Shown here: piece by piece, positions 24,316-33,472 of the stretch
How the letters are laid out: the number at the start of each line of letters is the position of its first letter
How positions within the stretch are numbered: position 1 is the first letter of the stretch
NCBI GenBank assembly: GCA_036987155.1
Contig: BTXY01000002.1
Location: forward strand, 1 to 64,000
From: Microsyncoccus archaeolyticus
GTDB taxonomy: Bacteria; Patescibacteriota; Minisyncoccia; Minisyncoccales; Minisyncoccaceae
Direction: 5' to 3'
DNA: 64,000 nt
Position numbers and translations under genes: made by a program
Notes under the pieces: generated by a model
Database searches by the model: none
What the model was told of the DNA's origin: nothing
What the model saw: the letters and a program-made list of their open reading frames with translations, nothing else

Positions 24316-25353
24316 ATGAAAGTAGCAATTTTAGGACATTTATTAACAAAAAATGATTTAAGAAAATTATTTCCTTTTGGTAAATACCTTCCATTATGGT
24401 TAATGGAGTTTTTAGTTAATATTTTTCCAAGAAAATTTACTCCAATGTCTGAGTTCGATATTTTAGGAAAAGCTAGAGGGTGTATTTTAGGAATTCATTT
24501 AACTTCAGAACAAATAATGAATGACGATAAAGAGAAAATAAGAAAAATAATATTAGATACTATTCTTTATGCTCAAGATAAAATGAATTGCGATATTGTA
24601 ATGCTTGGAGCATTAACAGCACCAGCAACAGGAGCTGGTTTATGGCTTAAAGATCAAAAGCAAGTTAGACTAAGTATAACTACAGGAAACACGTATACAG
24701 CTGCGGTTGCAATTCAAGTAACAGAAAAGGCAATTGAGCTAGCTAAAATAGATCTAAATCAAATAAAAATTGCAATTGTTGGTGCAGCGGGCGTGATAGG
24801 TGAAGCGGTTACAAAATATTTTAACCAAAAAAATGCCAATTTATTATTAGTTGAAAGAAATATTGATAGATTTGAAAGACTAAAACCAGGATTAGTTAAT
24901 GATAAATATGAATTAACAGATAATTTAAAGGACTTGTTAAAAGCAGAGGTTATTGTTACTGCTACATCTCATCCAGAGGCATTAATTACAGGAGACATGC
25001 TTAAAAAGAATGCTATTGTTGTAGATGTTGCCGAACCATCTGACGTTGTTTCTAATATTGAAGAAATCAGACCAGACGTTATTTCAATTGACGGAGGAAG
25101 AGTAAAATGGGATAATGTTGACATAAAAGTAAAATTAGGATTACCCAAGCATGTTGGTTTTGCTTGTATGACCGAAGGCATGATGCAAGCCTTAGAAGAA
25201 GATAAAAATGATTATATTGGTTCTGTTGATATGAATCATTTAAAGCAGACAATTGATTGGGCAGAAAAATGGGGTTTTGATATAGCAGATTTTACATGTT
25301 TTAATAAAACAATAGATTTAAATAAGTTTAATAAAATAAATAATAATTATTAA
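24316..25353 (+). CDS. Acyl-[ACP/CoA] reductase-like dehydrogenase (AAR-like)
   Basis: The protein resembles cyanobacterial long-chain acyl-ACP reductase: 'MKVAILGHLLTKNDL' at the start, an N-terminal domain with 'DIVMLGALTAPATGAG', then the hallmark 'SITTGNTYTAAVAIQV' and the Rossmann domain 'IKIAIVGAAGVIGEAVTKYF' (NAD(P)-binding). It continues with 'EVIVTATSHPEALI' and 'ISIDGGRVKW'. The length (345) matches AAR (~340). AAR makes fatty aldehyde from acyl-ACP or acyl-CoA. The adjacent acyl-CoA synthetase would supply the thioester. Shikimate/glutamyl-tRNA-reductase-like relatives are an alternative. Confidence 0.7.
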   Translation: MKVAILGHLLTKNDLRKLFPFGKYLPLWLMEFLVNIFPRKFTPMSEFDILGKARGCILGIHLTSEQIMNDDKEKIRKIILDTILYAQDKMNCDIVMLGALTAPATGAGLWLKDQKQVRLSITTGNTYTAAVAIQVTEKAIELAKIDLNQIKIAIVGAAGVIGEAVTKYFNQKNANLLLVERNIDRFERLKPGLVNDKYELTDNLKDLLKAEVIVTATSHPEALITGDMLKKNAIVVDVAEPSDVVSNIEEIRPDVISIDGGRVKWDNVDIKVKLGLPKHVGFACMTEGMMQALEEDKNDYIGSVDMNHLKQTIDWAEKWGFDIADFTCFNKTIDLNKFNKINNNY

Positions 25354-25357
25354 AATT

Positions 25358-27040
25358 ATGTCAAAAGCAGAATATTATGTTCCAAATGATAGGCCATGGT
25401 TCAAGCATTATGACGAGGGAGTTGAAAAACATATTGATTATTTAGAAGAACCATTATTTTATTTTTTAGACAAGGCAGCTAAAGAAAATTCAAATAACAT
25501 TGCTTTAAGTTATTTTGGCACCGAAATAAATTATAGAGAATACAAAGAATTGGTAGATAAATTTGCTCACGCACTTCAATTAAACGGAGTTCATAAAGGA
25601 GATAGAGTAATTATAATGGCAGTTAACTGTCCTCAGGCCGTTATTAGTATTTATGGAACAATGAAAGCAGGAGCAATACCAATTCCTTTAAATCCTTTAT
25701 ACACAGCAAAGGAATTAGAATACTTTTTTAAAGATTTAGAGCCAAGAATAGTTGTTACTCCTGATAATTTTTACAGTAATGTATTAGAGGCTTCTAAAGT
25801 GACTCCGCAAATAGAAAAGATAATTAGTACCAATGTTTCTGATTATTTTCCTCCTCTTAAAAAACATTTAGCCAGGATTTTAGGAAAAATAAAGGTTATC
25901 GAATGTAAAGAAGCTATTGATTTTAAAGATTTTATAAATGTTTCTTCAGATTTTAAAGAAATAAATATTAATCCAAAACAAGATGTAGCTTTAATTGTTT
26001 ATACTGGAGGAACAACAGGAGAGCCTAAAGGAGTGATGCTTACTCATTATAATATAATGGCTAATATCTTAAATTTTGAAGCTTGGTTTAAAAATGTACC
26101 AGTTAAATCTTGTTTACTTGTTGTGCCCTTGTTTCATATATATGGATCAGGACCAATTATGAATTTTATTGCTGCTCGAGCTGGTAAGATGCTGATGCTT
26201 CCTAAATTTAACACTAAAGAAACAATTAAAGAACTATTAAAGCACAAAATTAACGGACTATTTTGTGTTCCAGCAATTTACGCTGCGTTTGTAAAATACT
26301 ATCAAGATAATCCCAATGAGCCAAAATTAACTGATGTTACTTTCTGTGCTAGTGGAAGTACATCAATTTCATCATATGTTTGGCAGAATCTACAAAAAGT
26401 TATTCCTAATGCCTTCTTGATAGAAGGATATGGGTTATCTGAAACCTGCCCCGGTATTGTTATGGATCCAGCTGATAATAAGTATGAAAAAAGAATGAAT
26501 TCAGTTGGAGTGCCGATGATGGATGTTGATGTTAAAATAGTTGATTTAAATACTGGAGATGAGTTGCCTCCAGAAAGTTCAGGAGAAATAGTTGTTATTG
26601 GTCCATCAATTTTTAAGGGTTATTGGAGAAAAGAAGAAAAAACAAGAAAAGCATTAAGGGATGGATGGTTTTATACTAATGATATTGGAAGAATGGACAA
26701 AGACGGTATTTTTTATATCGAAGGAAGGCGTGACGATATGATAAATGTTAGGGGAGAAAAGGTTTGGCCCAGAGAAGTTGAAACAATATTAGAACAAAAT
26801 CCTAAAGTATTAGATGTTGCGGTTATTGGTGTTAATAGTGATTATTATGGCCAGGCAATTAAGGCATGTATTGTTTTAAAACATGGTTTTGAGTCATCAG
26901 AAAAAGAAATAATAGATTATTGTAAAGAGAGAATTACTCCTCACAAGGCACCGCACATGGTAGAATTCTTTAAAGAATTGCCCAAGTCTAATTTAGGAAA
27001 AACATTGCATTCACAACTAAGAAAAAGAGAAATAAAATAA
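25358..27040 (+). CDS. Long-chain acyl-CoA synthetase (AMP-binding)
   Basis: ANL-superfamily enzyme activating a fatty acid through acyl-AMP. Motifs: P-loop-like 'IVYTGGTTGEPKGVMLTHYN', 'EGYGLSETCPG', 'GWFYTNDIGRMDKDG' and 'EGRRDDMINVRGEKVWP' (hinge). The C-terminal catalytic Lys lies in 'LPKSNLGKTLHSQLR'. The length (560) is normal for FadD-type enzymes. It follows the AAR-like gene by 4 nt, so activation and reduction of the same acyl chain is the simplest reading. The chain could be scavenged from a host or medium. Confidence 0.92.
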   Translation: MSKAEYYVPNDRPWFKHYDEGVEKHIDYLEEPLFYFLDKAAKENSNNIALSYFGTEINYREYKELVDKFAHALQLNGVHKGDRVIIMAVNCPQAVISIYGTMKAGAIPIPLNPLYTAKELEYFFKDLEPRIVVTPDNFYSNVLEASKVTPQIEKIISTNVSDYFPPLKKHLARILGKIKVIECKEAIDFKDFINVSSDFKEININPKQDVALIVYTGGTTGEPKGVMLTHYNIMANILNFEAWFKNVPVKSCLLVVPLFHIYGSGPIMNFIAARAGKMLMLPKFNTKETIKELLKHKINGLFCVPAIYAAFVKYYQDNPNEPKLTDVTFCASGSTSISSYVWQNLQKVIPNAFLIEGYGLSETCPGIVMDPADNKYEKRMNSVGVPMMDVDVKIVDLNTGDELPPESSGEIVVIGPSIFKGYWRKEEKTRKALRDGWFYTNDIGRMDKDGIFYIEGRRDDMINVRGEKVWPREVETILEQNPKVLDVAVIGVNSDYYGQAIKACIVLKHGFESSEKEIIDYCKERITPHKAPHMVEFFKELPKSNLGKTLHSQLRKREIK

Positions 27041-27043
27041 TAT

Positions 27044-28636
27044 ATGACAATTCCATTTCCAGTATATTTTCTTGTACCCAGTGCTTTCATGATTATTATC
27101 GTGGGATTTTATAGTTGGTTTAAGGTTGATAAAAGAGAAAACTTGTTATTTTTTCTTTTATCTGTTGCTCAGTCTATTTGGGCGATTTCTACTTTTATGA
27201 TGTGGTACAATTGCGATGTTGATGAGTTGGTTTTATTTTGGGATAAGGTTCTTTATATCGCATCGGTTTTCATGATTCCTTTTCTGTATCACTTTTCAAT
27301 TGAATTATGTGATTTAAAAACGAAAAGAAATAAAATATTATTGTTTTTGTGCTATCTTTTTTCTTTAGGGTTTGTTTATTTAATAGTTAATACCGATTAC
27401 TTTATTAAAGATCTTTTCCGTTATGATTGGGGTTGTCATACTGTAGCACAGATTGGCCATCATTTTTATTTAATTTATCTTGGTATTTTTCTTTCTTTAA
27501 CTTTTTATAATTTTTATTCTACTTGGAAAAACGAAGAAGAACCAAAAGAAAAAAGAGTGAAATCTTTTTACATTTTACTAGCCTTTTTTATTTTTAGTTT
27601 ATCTGGATTAGGATTACTTTCAGCTTATAAAATATCAATTTATCCTCTTTATTATCTTGCTTTACCTTTGTGCGCCCTAATTATTACCTATGCTATTACT
27701 GAAAAAAATCTTTTTCCATCTGTTGTTGCTACGGACATTTTAGTGGTAATAATTTTGATTCTTCTAGTAACCTTTTTTATTTTTCCTGATTTAGAATTTA
27801 ATATTCTTATAAAGGGTCTTATTTTTATATTGATTTTATCATTAAGCTTGCTTTTAATTAAACACAATCATGAAGAGCTAGAAAGAAGGCAGGAGCTTGA
27901 AAGAATGAGTAGATTGAAGTCTGAATTTATTTCAATCGTCTCTCATCAATTAAGAACACCGCTTGCTGCTATTAGAGGGCACTCATCAATGATAAAAGAC
28001 GGAGATTATGGTGAAATCAGTCAAGACATTCTAAATGCTAATAAATATATTTATGATTCTAGTGTTAGGATGATAAAATTAGTTAATAGCTTATTAAGTG
28101 TTAGTCGTTTAGAGAGAGGAAGAATAGAATTAAATATTGAAAGTATTTCTATTGAAAAAGTAATAGAAGAGTGCGTTGAGGATGTATCAATGTCTGCAAA
28201 GGAAAAAGGGCTGTATATAAAGTACAAAAAATCTCCAAAAAAATTACCGGAAATCAATGGTGATTTTGAGAAAATTAAAAATGCGGTTTGCAATATTATT
28301 AATAATGCTGTTTTGTATACAGTCAAAGGAGGAGTAACAATTAAATCTTACCTAGAGAACAATTCTATTAAAATTGAGATAAAAGATACTGGTGTGGGAA
28401 TAGATAAAGAAGATTTGGGTAAGATTTTCGAAAGTTTTTCTAGGGGCAAGGGCGGATTAGAATTATATACCCAAGGAACAGGATTGGGTCTTTATGTTGC
28501 TAAAAGTTTTGTTGAGATTCATAATGGTACAATTACTGCTTTTTCTAAAGGAAAAAATAAGGGTAGCATCTTTATAATAGATTTACCAATAAAGTCGATT
28601 ATTAAAAAACACCAAACCTTTAATATAATATCTTAA
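27044..28636 (+). CDS. Sensor histidine kinase with N-terminal 7TM region
   Basis: Seven to eight hydrophobic segments fill residues ~5-270 (histidine-kinase N-terminal 7TM type). The dimerisation/phosphoacceptor helix follows with 'FISIVSHQLRTPLAAIRG' (His301). Then come the N box 'NAVCNIINNAVLYT', G1 'IKDTGVGIDKEDL', F box 'ESFSRGKG' and G2 'GTGLGLYVAKSF'. There is no HAMP or PAS domain between membrane and kinase. It follows the acyl-CoA synthetase by 3 nt and is followed at 1 nt by a single-domain response regulator. Confidence 0.93.
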   Translation: MTIPFPVYFLVPSAFMIIIVGFYSWFKVDKRENLLFFLLSVAQSIWAISTFMMWYNCDVDELVLFWDKVLYIASVFMIPFLYHFSIELCDLKTKRNKILLFLCYLFSLGFVYLIVNTDYFIKDLFRYDWGCHTVAQIGHHFYLIYLGIFLSLTFYNFYSTWKNEEEPKEKRVKSFYILLAFFIFSLSGLGLLSAYKISIYPLYYLALPLCALIITYAITEKNLFPSVVATDILVVIILILLVTFFIFPDLEFNILIKGLIFILILSLSLLLIKHNHEELERRQELERMSRLKSEFISIVSHQLRTPLAAIRGHSSMIKDGDYGEISQDILNANKYIYDSSVRMIKLVNSLLSVSRLERGRIELNIESISIEKVIEECVEDVSMSAKEKGLYIKYKKSPKKLPEINGDFEKIKNAVCNIINNAVLYTVKGGVTIKSYLENNSIKIEIKDTGVGIDKEDLGKIFESFSRGKGGLELYTQGTGLGLYVAKSFVEIHNGTITAFSKGKNKGSIFIIDLPIKSIIKKHQTFNIIS

Positions 28637-28637
28637 A

Positions 28638-28991
28638 ATGAATAAAATATTGATTATTGAGGACGAAAAAATATTATCAGAAATGTATAAGTTTAAATTT
28701 GCGAAAGAGGGGTACGAAGTACTTAATGCTATAGAAGTTGGAGAAGGATTAAAATTAGCAGAAGAGAACAATCCTGATTTGATAATACTTGATATTCTTT
28801 TACCAAAGGAAAGCGGTATTAATTTTTTAGAAAGATACAAAGGAAGTTCTCCTATAATTGTTTTATCAAACTTTGACGACAACGAAACAAAGAAGAAAGC
28901 ATTTTCCTTGGGTGCCAAAGATTACATGATTAAATCAAATTTTGATCCTCAAGAAGTTTTATCTAAAATAAAATCTTATTTACAAAATTAA
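28638..28991 (+). CDS. Single-domain response regulator (receiver only)
   Basis: A 117-residue CheY-like receiver: acidic pair in 'ILIIEDEKIL', phosphoacceptor Asp52 in 'LIILDILLPKESG', 'PIIVLSNFD' (Ser at the Thr/Ser switch) and the conserved Lys in 'GAKDYMIKS'. No DNA-binding or enzymatic output domain follows. It must act by protein contact or pass phosphate on. It is the obvious partner of the kinase 1 nt upstream. Confidence 0.92.
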   Translation: MNKILIIEDEKILSEMYKFKFAKEGYEVLNAIEVGEGLKLAEENNPDLIILDILLPKESGINFLERYKGSSPIIVLSNFDDNETKKKAFSLGAKDYMIKSNFDPQEVLSKIKSYLQN

Positions 28992-29015
28992 GAATATTTG
29001 ATTTAATGAATTAAT

Positions 29016-30197
29016 ATGATTGACACGCCTCTTTCAATTTATATTCTTTTACCCAGCAGTATTTTTATATTACTGGTTTCTTTGTTTCTTTTTATAAGTA
29101 AAAAAGAAAGGCCTTATCTTGTATTTTTACTTATCGGTGTTTTTCAATTTATTTGGACATTCGGAACTTATTTCTTTTGGAAGATTTCAGGTTTAGGCTA
29201 CGAAATGGATCCTTTTAATGAAAAATTATTTTCTTTATCGGTTTTTATAATACCGGTTTTTCTATATCATTTTTCAGTTGAATTTTGTAAAATTGCCAGC
29301 CAAAGAATACATTTATTCTTGGCTTATTTAATTTCTTTTGTATTTGTTTTTATTGCTGATTCTAACGAAATAATAAATGGGTTGTTCTTTTATAGTTGGA
29401 AGAATAATGATGGTTCAGATACAGTATTTCATTTCTTTGCTTTTTTCCTTTTGGTTCTTCTTGTTATAACAATGTACAATTTTTCAAAAAGCATACTTAG
29501 TAAAAAAGAGAAAGAAGAAAGGAAAGACATTTCTTTAATTTTCCTTTTAGGTTTTGCTATGTTTGGTTTAGTATTTATCGAATTTCTTCCCATTCAAGGA
29601 ATAAATATTTATCCTTTATTTTATTTAAGTATACCAATATATGCTTTAATAATGGCATATATTTTAATTGAGAAAAATCCTTTTGCTTTGATTATTACAA
29701 CGGATATTTTGGTAACAGTGGCTATTGCTTTTCCAGCAGCTTTAGTTATTTTTGAAGATGTTGAGATGGGAGCAACCGAACGTTCTATTATCTTTATTAT
29801 TATTTCTGTTTCTTCTTTTTTGCTTTTAAGATATACAATGAAGTTAAGGAATATTAATAAGGACTTTGAAACAAAACTAATAGAAAGGACAAAAGATTTA
29901 GAAGAAAACACAAGAGAATTGTTTGATATTAAAGAAAAATTAGAAAAAACAAACGAAATTTTAGAAGAAAAAATTAAAGAAAAAACCAAAGACTTGCAAG
30001 GATTAAATCAAACACTAGAAAATCAAGTGAAAGAAAGAACAAAAGAACTTGATATAAAAACACAGGAGTTAGAGGAGAAGATAATAGAGCTTCAAGATTT
30101 TAGCAATATTTTTATTAACAGAGAGAATAAAATGGTTGAATTAAAAAATAAGATTAAAAAACTAGAAGAAAAATTACATAAAAATGAAAAGAAGTGA
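29016..30197 (+). CDS. 7TM sensor-like protein with coiled coil but no kinase domain
   Basis: The N-terminal ~275 residues share the layout of the 7TM kinase upstream, including start 'PLSIYILLPSSIFILLVSL' and a 'PVFLYHFSVEFCKIA' segment like 'PFLYHFSIELCDL' there. Instead of HisKA/HATPase domains it ends in ~110 residues of Lys/Glu-rich coiled coil with heptads such as 'LEEKIKEKTKDLQGLNQTLE'. It therefore looks like a paralogue of the sensor whose kinase was lost, perhaps a co-sensor or scaffold. It overlaps the next gene by 14 nt. Confidence 0.75.
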   Translation: MIDTPLSIYILLPSSIFILLVSLFLFISKKERPYLVFLLIGVFQFIWTFGTYFFWKISGLGYEMDPFNEKLFSLSVFIIPVFLYHFSVEFCKIASQRIHLFLAYLISFVFVFIADSNEIINGLFFYSWKNNDGSDTVFHFFAFFLLVLLVITMYNFSKSILSKKEKEERKDISLIFLLGFAMFGLVFIEFLPIQGINIYPLFYLSIPIYALIMAYILIEKNPFALIITTDILVTVAIAFPAALVIFEDVEMGATERSIIFIIISVSSFLLLRYTMKLRNINKDFETKLIERTKDLEENTRELFDIKEKLEKTNEILEEKIKEKTKDLQGLNQTLENQVKERTKELDIKTQELEEKIIELQDFSNIFINRENKMVELKNKIKKLEEKLHKNEKK

Positions 30198-31089
30198 TTG
30201 GTTATTTATTTTTTTATTATCTTTTATTCTGATAACTTTCTTCAACACAGAAGAAAGTGTTTTTGCTAAAGAAGAAAAATCTTTTTTTATATCTTTTAAG
30301 GAAAGTGATTTGTTTAGGCCCTATCCTAAGAAAAATATTAATTTAGATATATCTGCTTCGAGTTATATCTCTTTTTTAGTTGATGGCAAAGAAAAAATAC
30401 TTTTTTCTAAGAACATAGAGGAGCAAAGATCTATCGCATCTTTAACAAAACTAATGACAGCTGTTATAGTTTTAGAAAATTATAATTTAGAAGAAAAAAT
30501 ATTTGTTTCTGATTCAGCAATTAAAACATTTGGGATAATGGGGGAGTTAAAATCAGGAGACGTGCTAAAAATTAAAGACTTATTAGAAATTATGCTTATT
30601 GAATCAAGCAATGATGCTGCAGAGAGCTTGGCAGAAAAAATGGGAAGAGATAATTTTGTTAAGTTAATGAACCAAAAAGCAAATCAACTAGGAATGAAAA
30701 ATACCCTTTATACAAATCCCAGTGGTCTTGATTTTGACTACAGTAATATCTCAACTGTTGATGATCTTAAAAAAATAGTAACATATATTATTAAAGAGCA
30801 TTCCTTAATAACTGAAATATTATCAATAAAAGAAAAAGATTTATACAACAATAATATTTTCCATCATAAAATGATATCAACCAATATATTATTATATGAA
30901 AATAATGGTTATGTTTGGGGGAAAACAGGGTATACTGTTAAGGCTGGAGAATGTATTATTCTTCTAATGAAAAGACCCTTTTCAAATACAGAAAATAGTT
31001 ATATCATTAATATTATAATAAATTCAAAGGACAGGTTTAGAGATGCTAGAATAATGGAAGAAAAAATTAAAGAATCTTTCTATTGGTAA
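30184..31089 (+). CDS. D-alanyl-D-alanine carboxypeptidase (PBP5-type)
   Basis: Serine-type penicillin-binding protein trimming peptidoglycan stem peptides. It has an N-terminal signal/anchor (residues ~6-25), SxxK in 'SIASLTKLMTAV' (Ser86, Lys89), SxN as 'IESSNDAAESL' and KTG in 'WGKTGYTVKAGEC'. It lacks the C-terminal beta-rich domain and amphipathic anchor of E. coli PBP5, ending at 301 residues. It starts 14 nt inside the coiled-coil sensor gene and ends 1 nt before mraY, which ties the sensor operon to the wall cluster. Confidence 0.92.
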   Translation: MKRSDWLFIFLLSFILITFFNTEESVFAKEEKSFFISFKESDLFRPYPKKNINLDISASSYISFLVDGKEKILFSKNIEEQRSIASLTKLMTAVIVLENYNLEEKIFVSDSAIKTFGIMGELKSGDVLKIKDLLEIMLIESSNDAAESLAEKMGRDNFVKLMNQKANQLGMKNTLYTNPSGLDFDYSNISTVDDLKKIVTYIIKEHSLITEILSIKEKDLYNNNIFHHKMISTNILLYENNGYVWGKTGYTVKAGECIILLMKRPFSNTENSYIINIIINSKDRFRDARIMEEKIKESFYW

Positions 31090-31090
31090 T

Positions 31091-32170
31091 ATGTCAATAT
31101 TTACTTTTAATGCAATTAAAATAATATCTTTGGCCTTTTTTTCTTCAATAATATCAATCCTGATTGCTAATTTTCTTATTGCTTTTTTATACAAGATAAA
31201 GTTTTGGAAGAAAAAAGCTAGGGAGACTACTATTGATGGAAAAGAGGCAAGCATTTTTCATTCTTTACATAAAGAAAAAGAAACTACTGTTCCAAGGGGA
31301 GGAGGAATAATTATTTGGTTAAGCATGATTATCGTGCTTTTAATAATTCTTATACTTAATTCTGTTTTTGATGTCTGGTGGCTTAAAGATTTAAATTTCA
31401 TATCTAGAGAGCAAACATGGATTCCTATATTTGCTTTGATTTCCGCTTCAATTATTGGACTTATTGATGATTTTCTTGTTGTCTATGGAAAAGGAAGATA
31501 TATTGGTGGAGGATTGAGATTTAAAACAAGGTTTTTGTTAGTTTCTCTAATTGGTTTAATTGGGGGGCTTTGGTTTTATTACAAACTAGGATGGAGCTCT
31601 ATTCATGTCCCAATGTTATTTAATTTTCCAAATGGTTTTGAGATTGAATTAGGTATTTGGTATATTGTTTTATTTGTTATTGTTTGTTTAGCTTCTTGGG
31701 CCAGCGGAGTTGTTGATGGTATAGATGGATTGTCTGGAGGAGTTTTTAGTTCAATATTTGGTGCTTTTGCTATTATTGCTTTTGCACAGGGTCAGGTTGA
31801 ATTAGCTAGTTTTTGCGCCGTAATTTTAGGAGCGCTTTTTAGTTTTCTTTGGTTTAACATCCCTCCAGCTAAGTTTTATATGGGAGAAACAGGAATATTA
31901 GGATTATCAATTACAATGGCCACTATTGCCTTTATCACCAACTCTGTAGTTGTTTTACCTATTATTGCTGGGGTACTGGTTATTGAGACTGGATCTGTGA
32001 TAATACAGTTATTGTCTAAGAAATTTAGGAAGAAAAAAATATGGCTTTCCACACCAATTCATCATCATTTAGAAGCAATTGGTTGGACAGGGCCTCAAAT
32101 TACAATGCGCTTCTGGATAGTTGGTATTGTTTTAGCATTATTAGGTGTTTCAATTAGGCTATTAATATGA
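31091..32170 (+). CDS. mraY: Phospho-N-acetylmuramoyl-pentapeptide transferase
   Basis: Membrane enzyme making lipid I from UDP-MurNAc-pentapeptide and undecaprenyl phosphate. Motifs: 'TTVPRGGGIIIWLSM', 'IGLIDDFLVVYGKGR' (DD pair), 'GVVDGIDGLSGG', 'FMGETG'-type 'YMGETGILGL' and 'STPIHHHLEAIGWT'. About ten hydrophobic segments are seen and the length (359) is normal. It overlaps murL by 4 nt. Confidence 0.96.
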   Translation: MSIFTFNAIKIISLAFFSSIISILIANFLIAFLYKIKFWKKKARETTIDGKEASIFHSLHKEKETTVPRGGGIIIWLSMIIVLLIILILNSVFDVWWLKDLNFISREQTWIPIFALISASIIGLIDDFLVVYGKGRYIGGGLRFKTRFLLVSLIGLIGGLWFYYKLGWSSIHVPMLFNFPNGFEIELGIWYIVLFVIVCLASWASGVVDGIDGLSGGVFSSIFGAFAIIAFAQGQVELASFCAVILGALFSFLWFNIPPAKFYMGETGILGLSITMATIAFITNSVVVLPIIAGVLVIETGSVIIQLLSKKFRKKKIWLSTPIHHHLEAIGWTGPQITMRFWIVGIVLALLGVSIRLLI

Positions 32171-33471
32171 AATCTTATCCTGTTTTCATATACGAAAAAT
32201 ATTCTTTTAAAAAAATCAATAAAGATATTGAGGTTAATTTTGTATTTAAAACAGGAGATATTGTTTTTAATCCCAAAGTAGTAATAAAAAATATTAAGGC
32301 TAAAAAAGATATATCTAATCTAGTTTTTAATTTGGGAATGATAGAAATGTTTAGTTATTGGAAAGCAGTATGTTCTCCTTTGATTTTAGTTAAATGTGGA
32401 CATTTGGATTCTTATCAAAAGAAATGGTGGAGTAAATTGATTAAAAAAGGAATGGGTCAGTTTTTTTACGAAAATAAATTAAAATTTATTGATGTTAAAT
32501 TTGAAACGCAGGGCAAGAAAACTGATAAAAAGATTAAAGTTAAAGGAGACAAAGCAATGGTTTTAATTGGTGGAGGAAAAGATTCTGCTGTTGCATTGGA
32601 GTTAACTAAGAAAGCAAAAAAGAATGTTTCTTGTTTATCTTTAAATCCCACAAAGCAGATAATTAAGATGACAAGGGGATTAGAATTAATTACAGTTAAA
32701 AGAGAAATAGATAAAAAGTTATTAAAAATGAATAGGAATGGTTATTATAACGGTCACACGCCTTTTGTTGCTTACCTTTCTTTTTTAAGTGTTATTGTGT
32801 CAGCTTTATTTGATAAAAAGTATATTATTTTAGGAAACGAAGAAAGTTCTAACGAGGGTAATGTTAAATATCTGGGAGTAGATGTTAATCATCAACATTC
32901 AAAAACACTTGAATTCGAGAATGATTTTAGGGAATACTCAAAGAAATATTTATCTGATGTAGAATATTTTAGTATTTTAAGACCTTTCTATGAATTGCAA
33001 ATTGCTCAAATGTTTTCTAAGATGCCTAAATATTTTAATAGTTTTTTAAGCTGTAACGAGTCTCAAAAAACATACTCAGGAACAAAAAAGAAAACAGGGA
33101 AGTGGTGTGGAAAATGTTCTAAATGCCTTTTTGTTTTTGCTTCTTTGTATCCATTTTTAGAAGAAAAACAATTAATAAAGATTTTTGGTGATGATTTATT
33201 CAACAAAAAAGAATTGATTCCGATAATGATGGATTTGATAGAGGAGAAGAAGGTAAAGCCATTCGAGTGCGTTGGAACAAAAAAGGAATCTCTTGTTGCT
33301 TTTTATTTATCTTGGAAGAAGAATAAAAAGTTATTATTACTAAAACATTTTGAAAAAAAGATTTTAAAAAAATATCCTCAAATAGAAAAACATGCAAAAG
33401 ATATTCTTGGCCACTGGGGAAAGAATAATTTACCAAAGGGTTTTGATGCTGGCATAATTGATTTTTTATAA
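32167..33471 (+). CDS. murL: UDP-N-acetyl-muramoyl-L-alanyl-L-glutamate epimerase (MurL)
   Basis: MurL epimerises the terminal L-Glu of UDP-MurNAc-L-Ala-L-Glu in an ATP-dependent reaction. Evidence: the PP-loop-like 'MVLIGGGKDSAVALEL' (residues 131-146), preceded by a MurL-like N-terminal part ('FSYWKAVCSP', 'GMGQFFYENKLKF'). A Cys cluster 'KWCGKCSKCLF' (near 310) follows. It sits between mraY and murD, as expected for the MurD2-MurL route first described in Xanthomonas. A PP-loop tRNA-modifying enzyme is the alternative, but context and N-terminus argue for MurL. Confidence 0.8.
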   Translation: MKSYPVFIYEKYSFKKINKDIEVNFVFKTGDIVFNPKVVIKNIKAKKDISNLVFNLGMIEMFSYWKAVCSPLILVKCGHLDSYQKKWWSKLIKKGMGQFFYENKLKFIDVKFETQGKKTDKKIKVKGDKAMVLIGGGKDSAVALELTKKAKKNVSCLSLNPTKQIIKMTRGLELITVKREIDKKLLKMNRNGYYNGHTPFVAYLSFLSVIVSALFDKKYIILGNEESSNEGNVKYLGVDVNHQHSKTLEFENDFREYSKKYLSDVEYFSILRPFYELQIAQMFSKMPKYFNSFLSCNESQKTYSGTKKKTGKWCGKCSKCLFVFASLYPFLEEKQLIKIFGDDLFNKKELIPIMMDLIEEKKVKPFECVGTKKESLVAFYLSWKKNKKLLLLKHFEKKILKKYPQIEKHAKDILGHWGKNNLPKGFDAGIIDFL

Positions 33472-33472
33472 T

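Noticed and set aside
32167..33471. tRNA lysidine synthase or other PP-loop tRNA enzyme
   Set aside because: The GGGKDS loop fits, but the N-terminal region and the mraY-murD neighbourhood match MurL.
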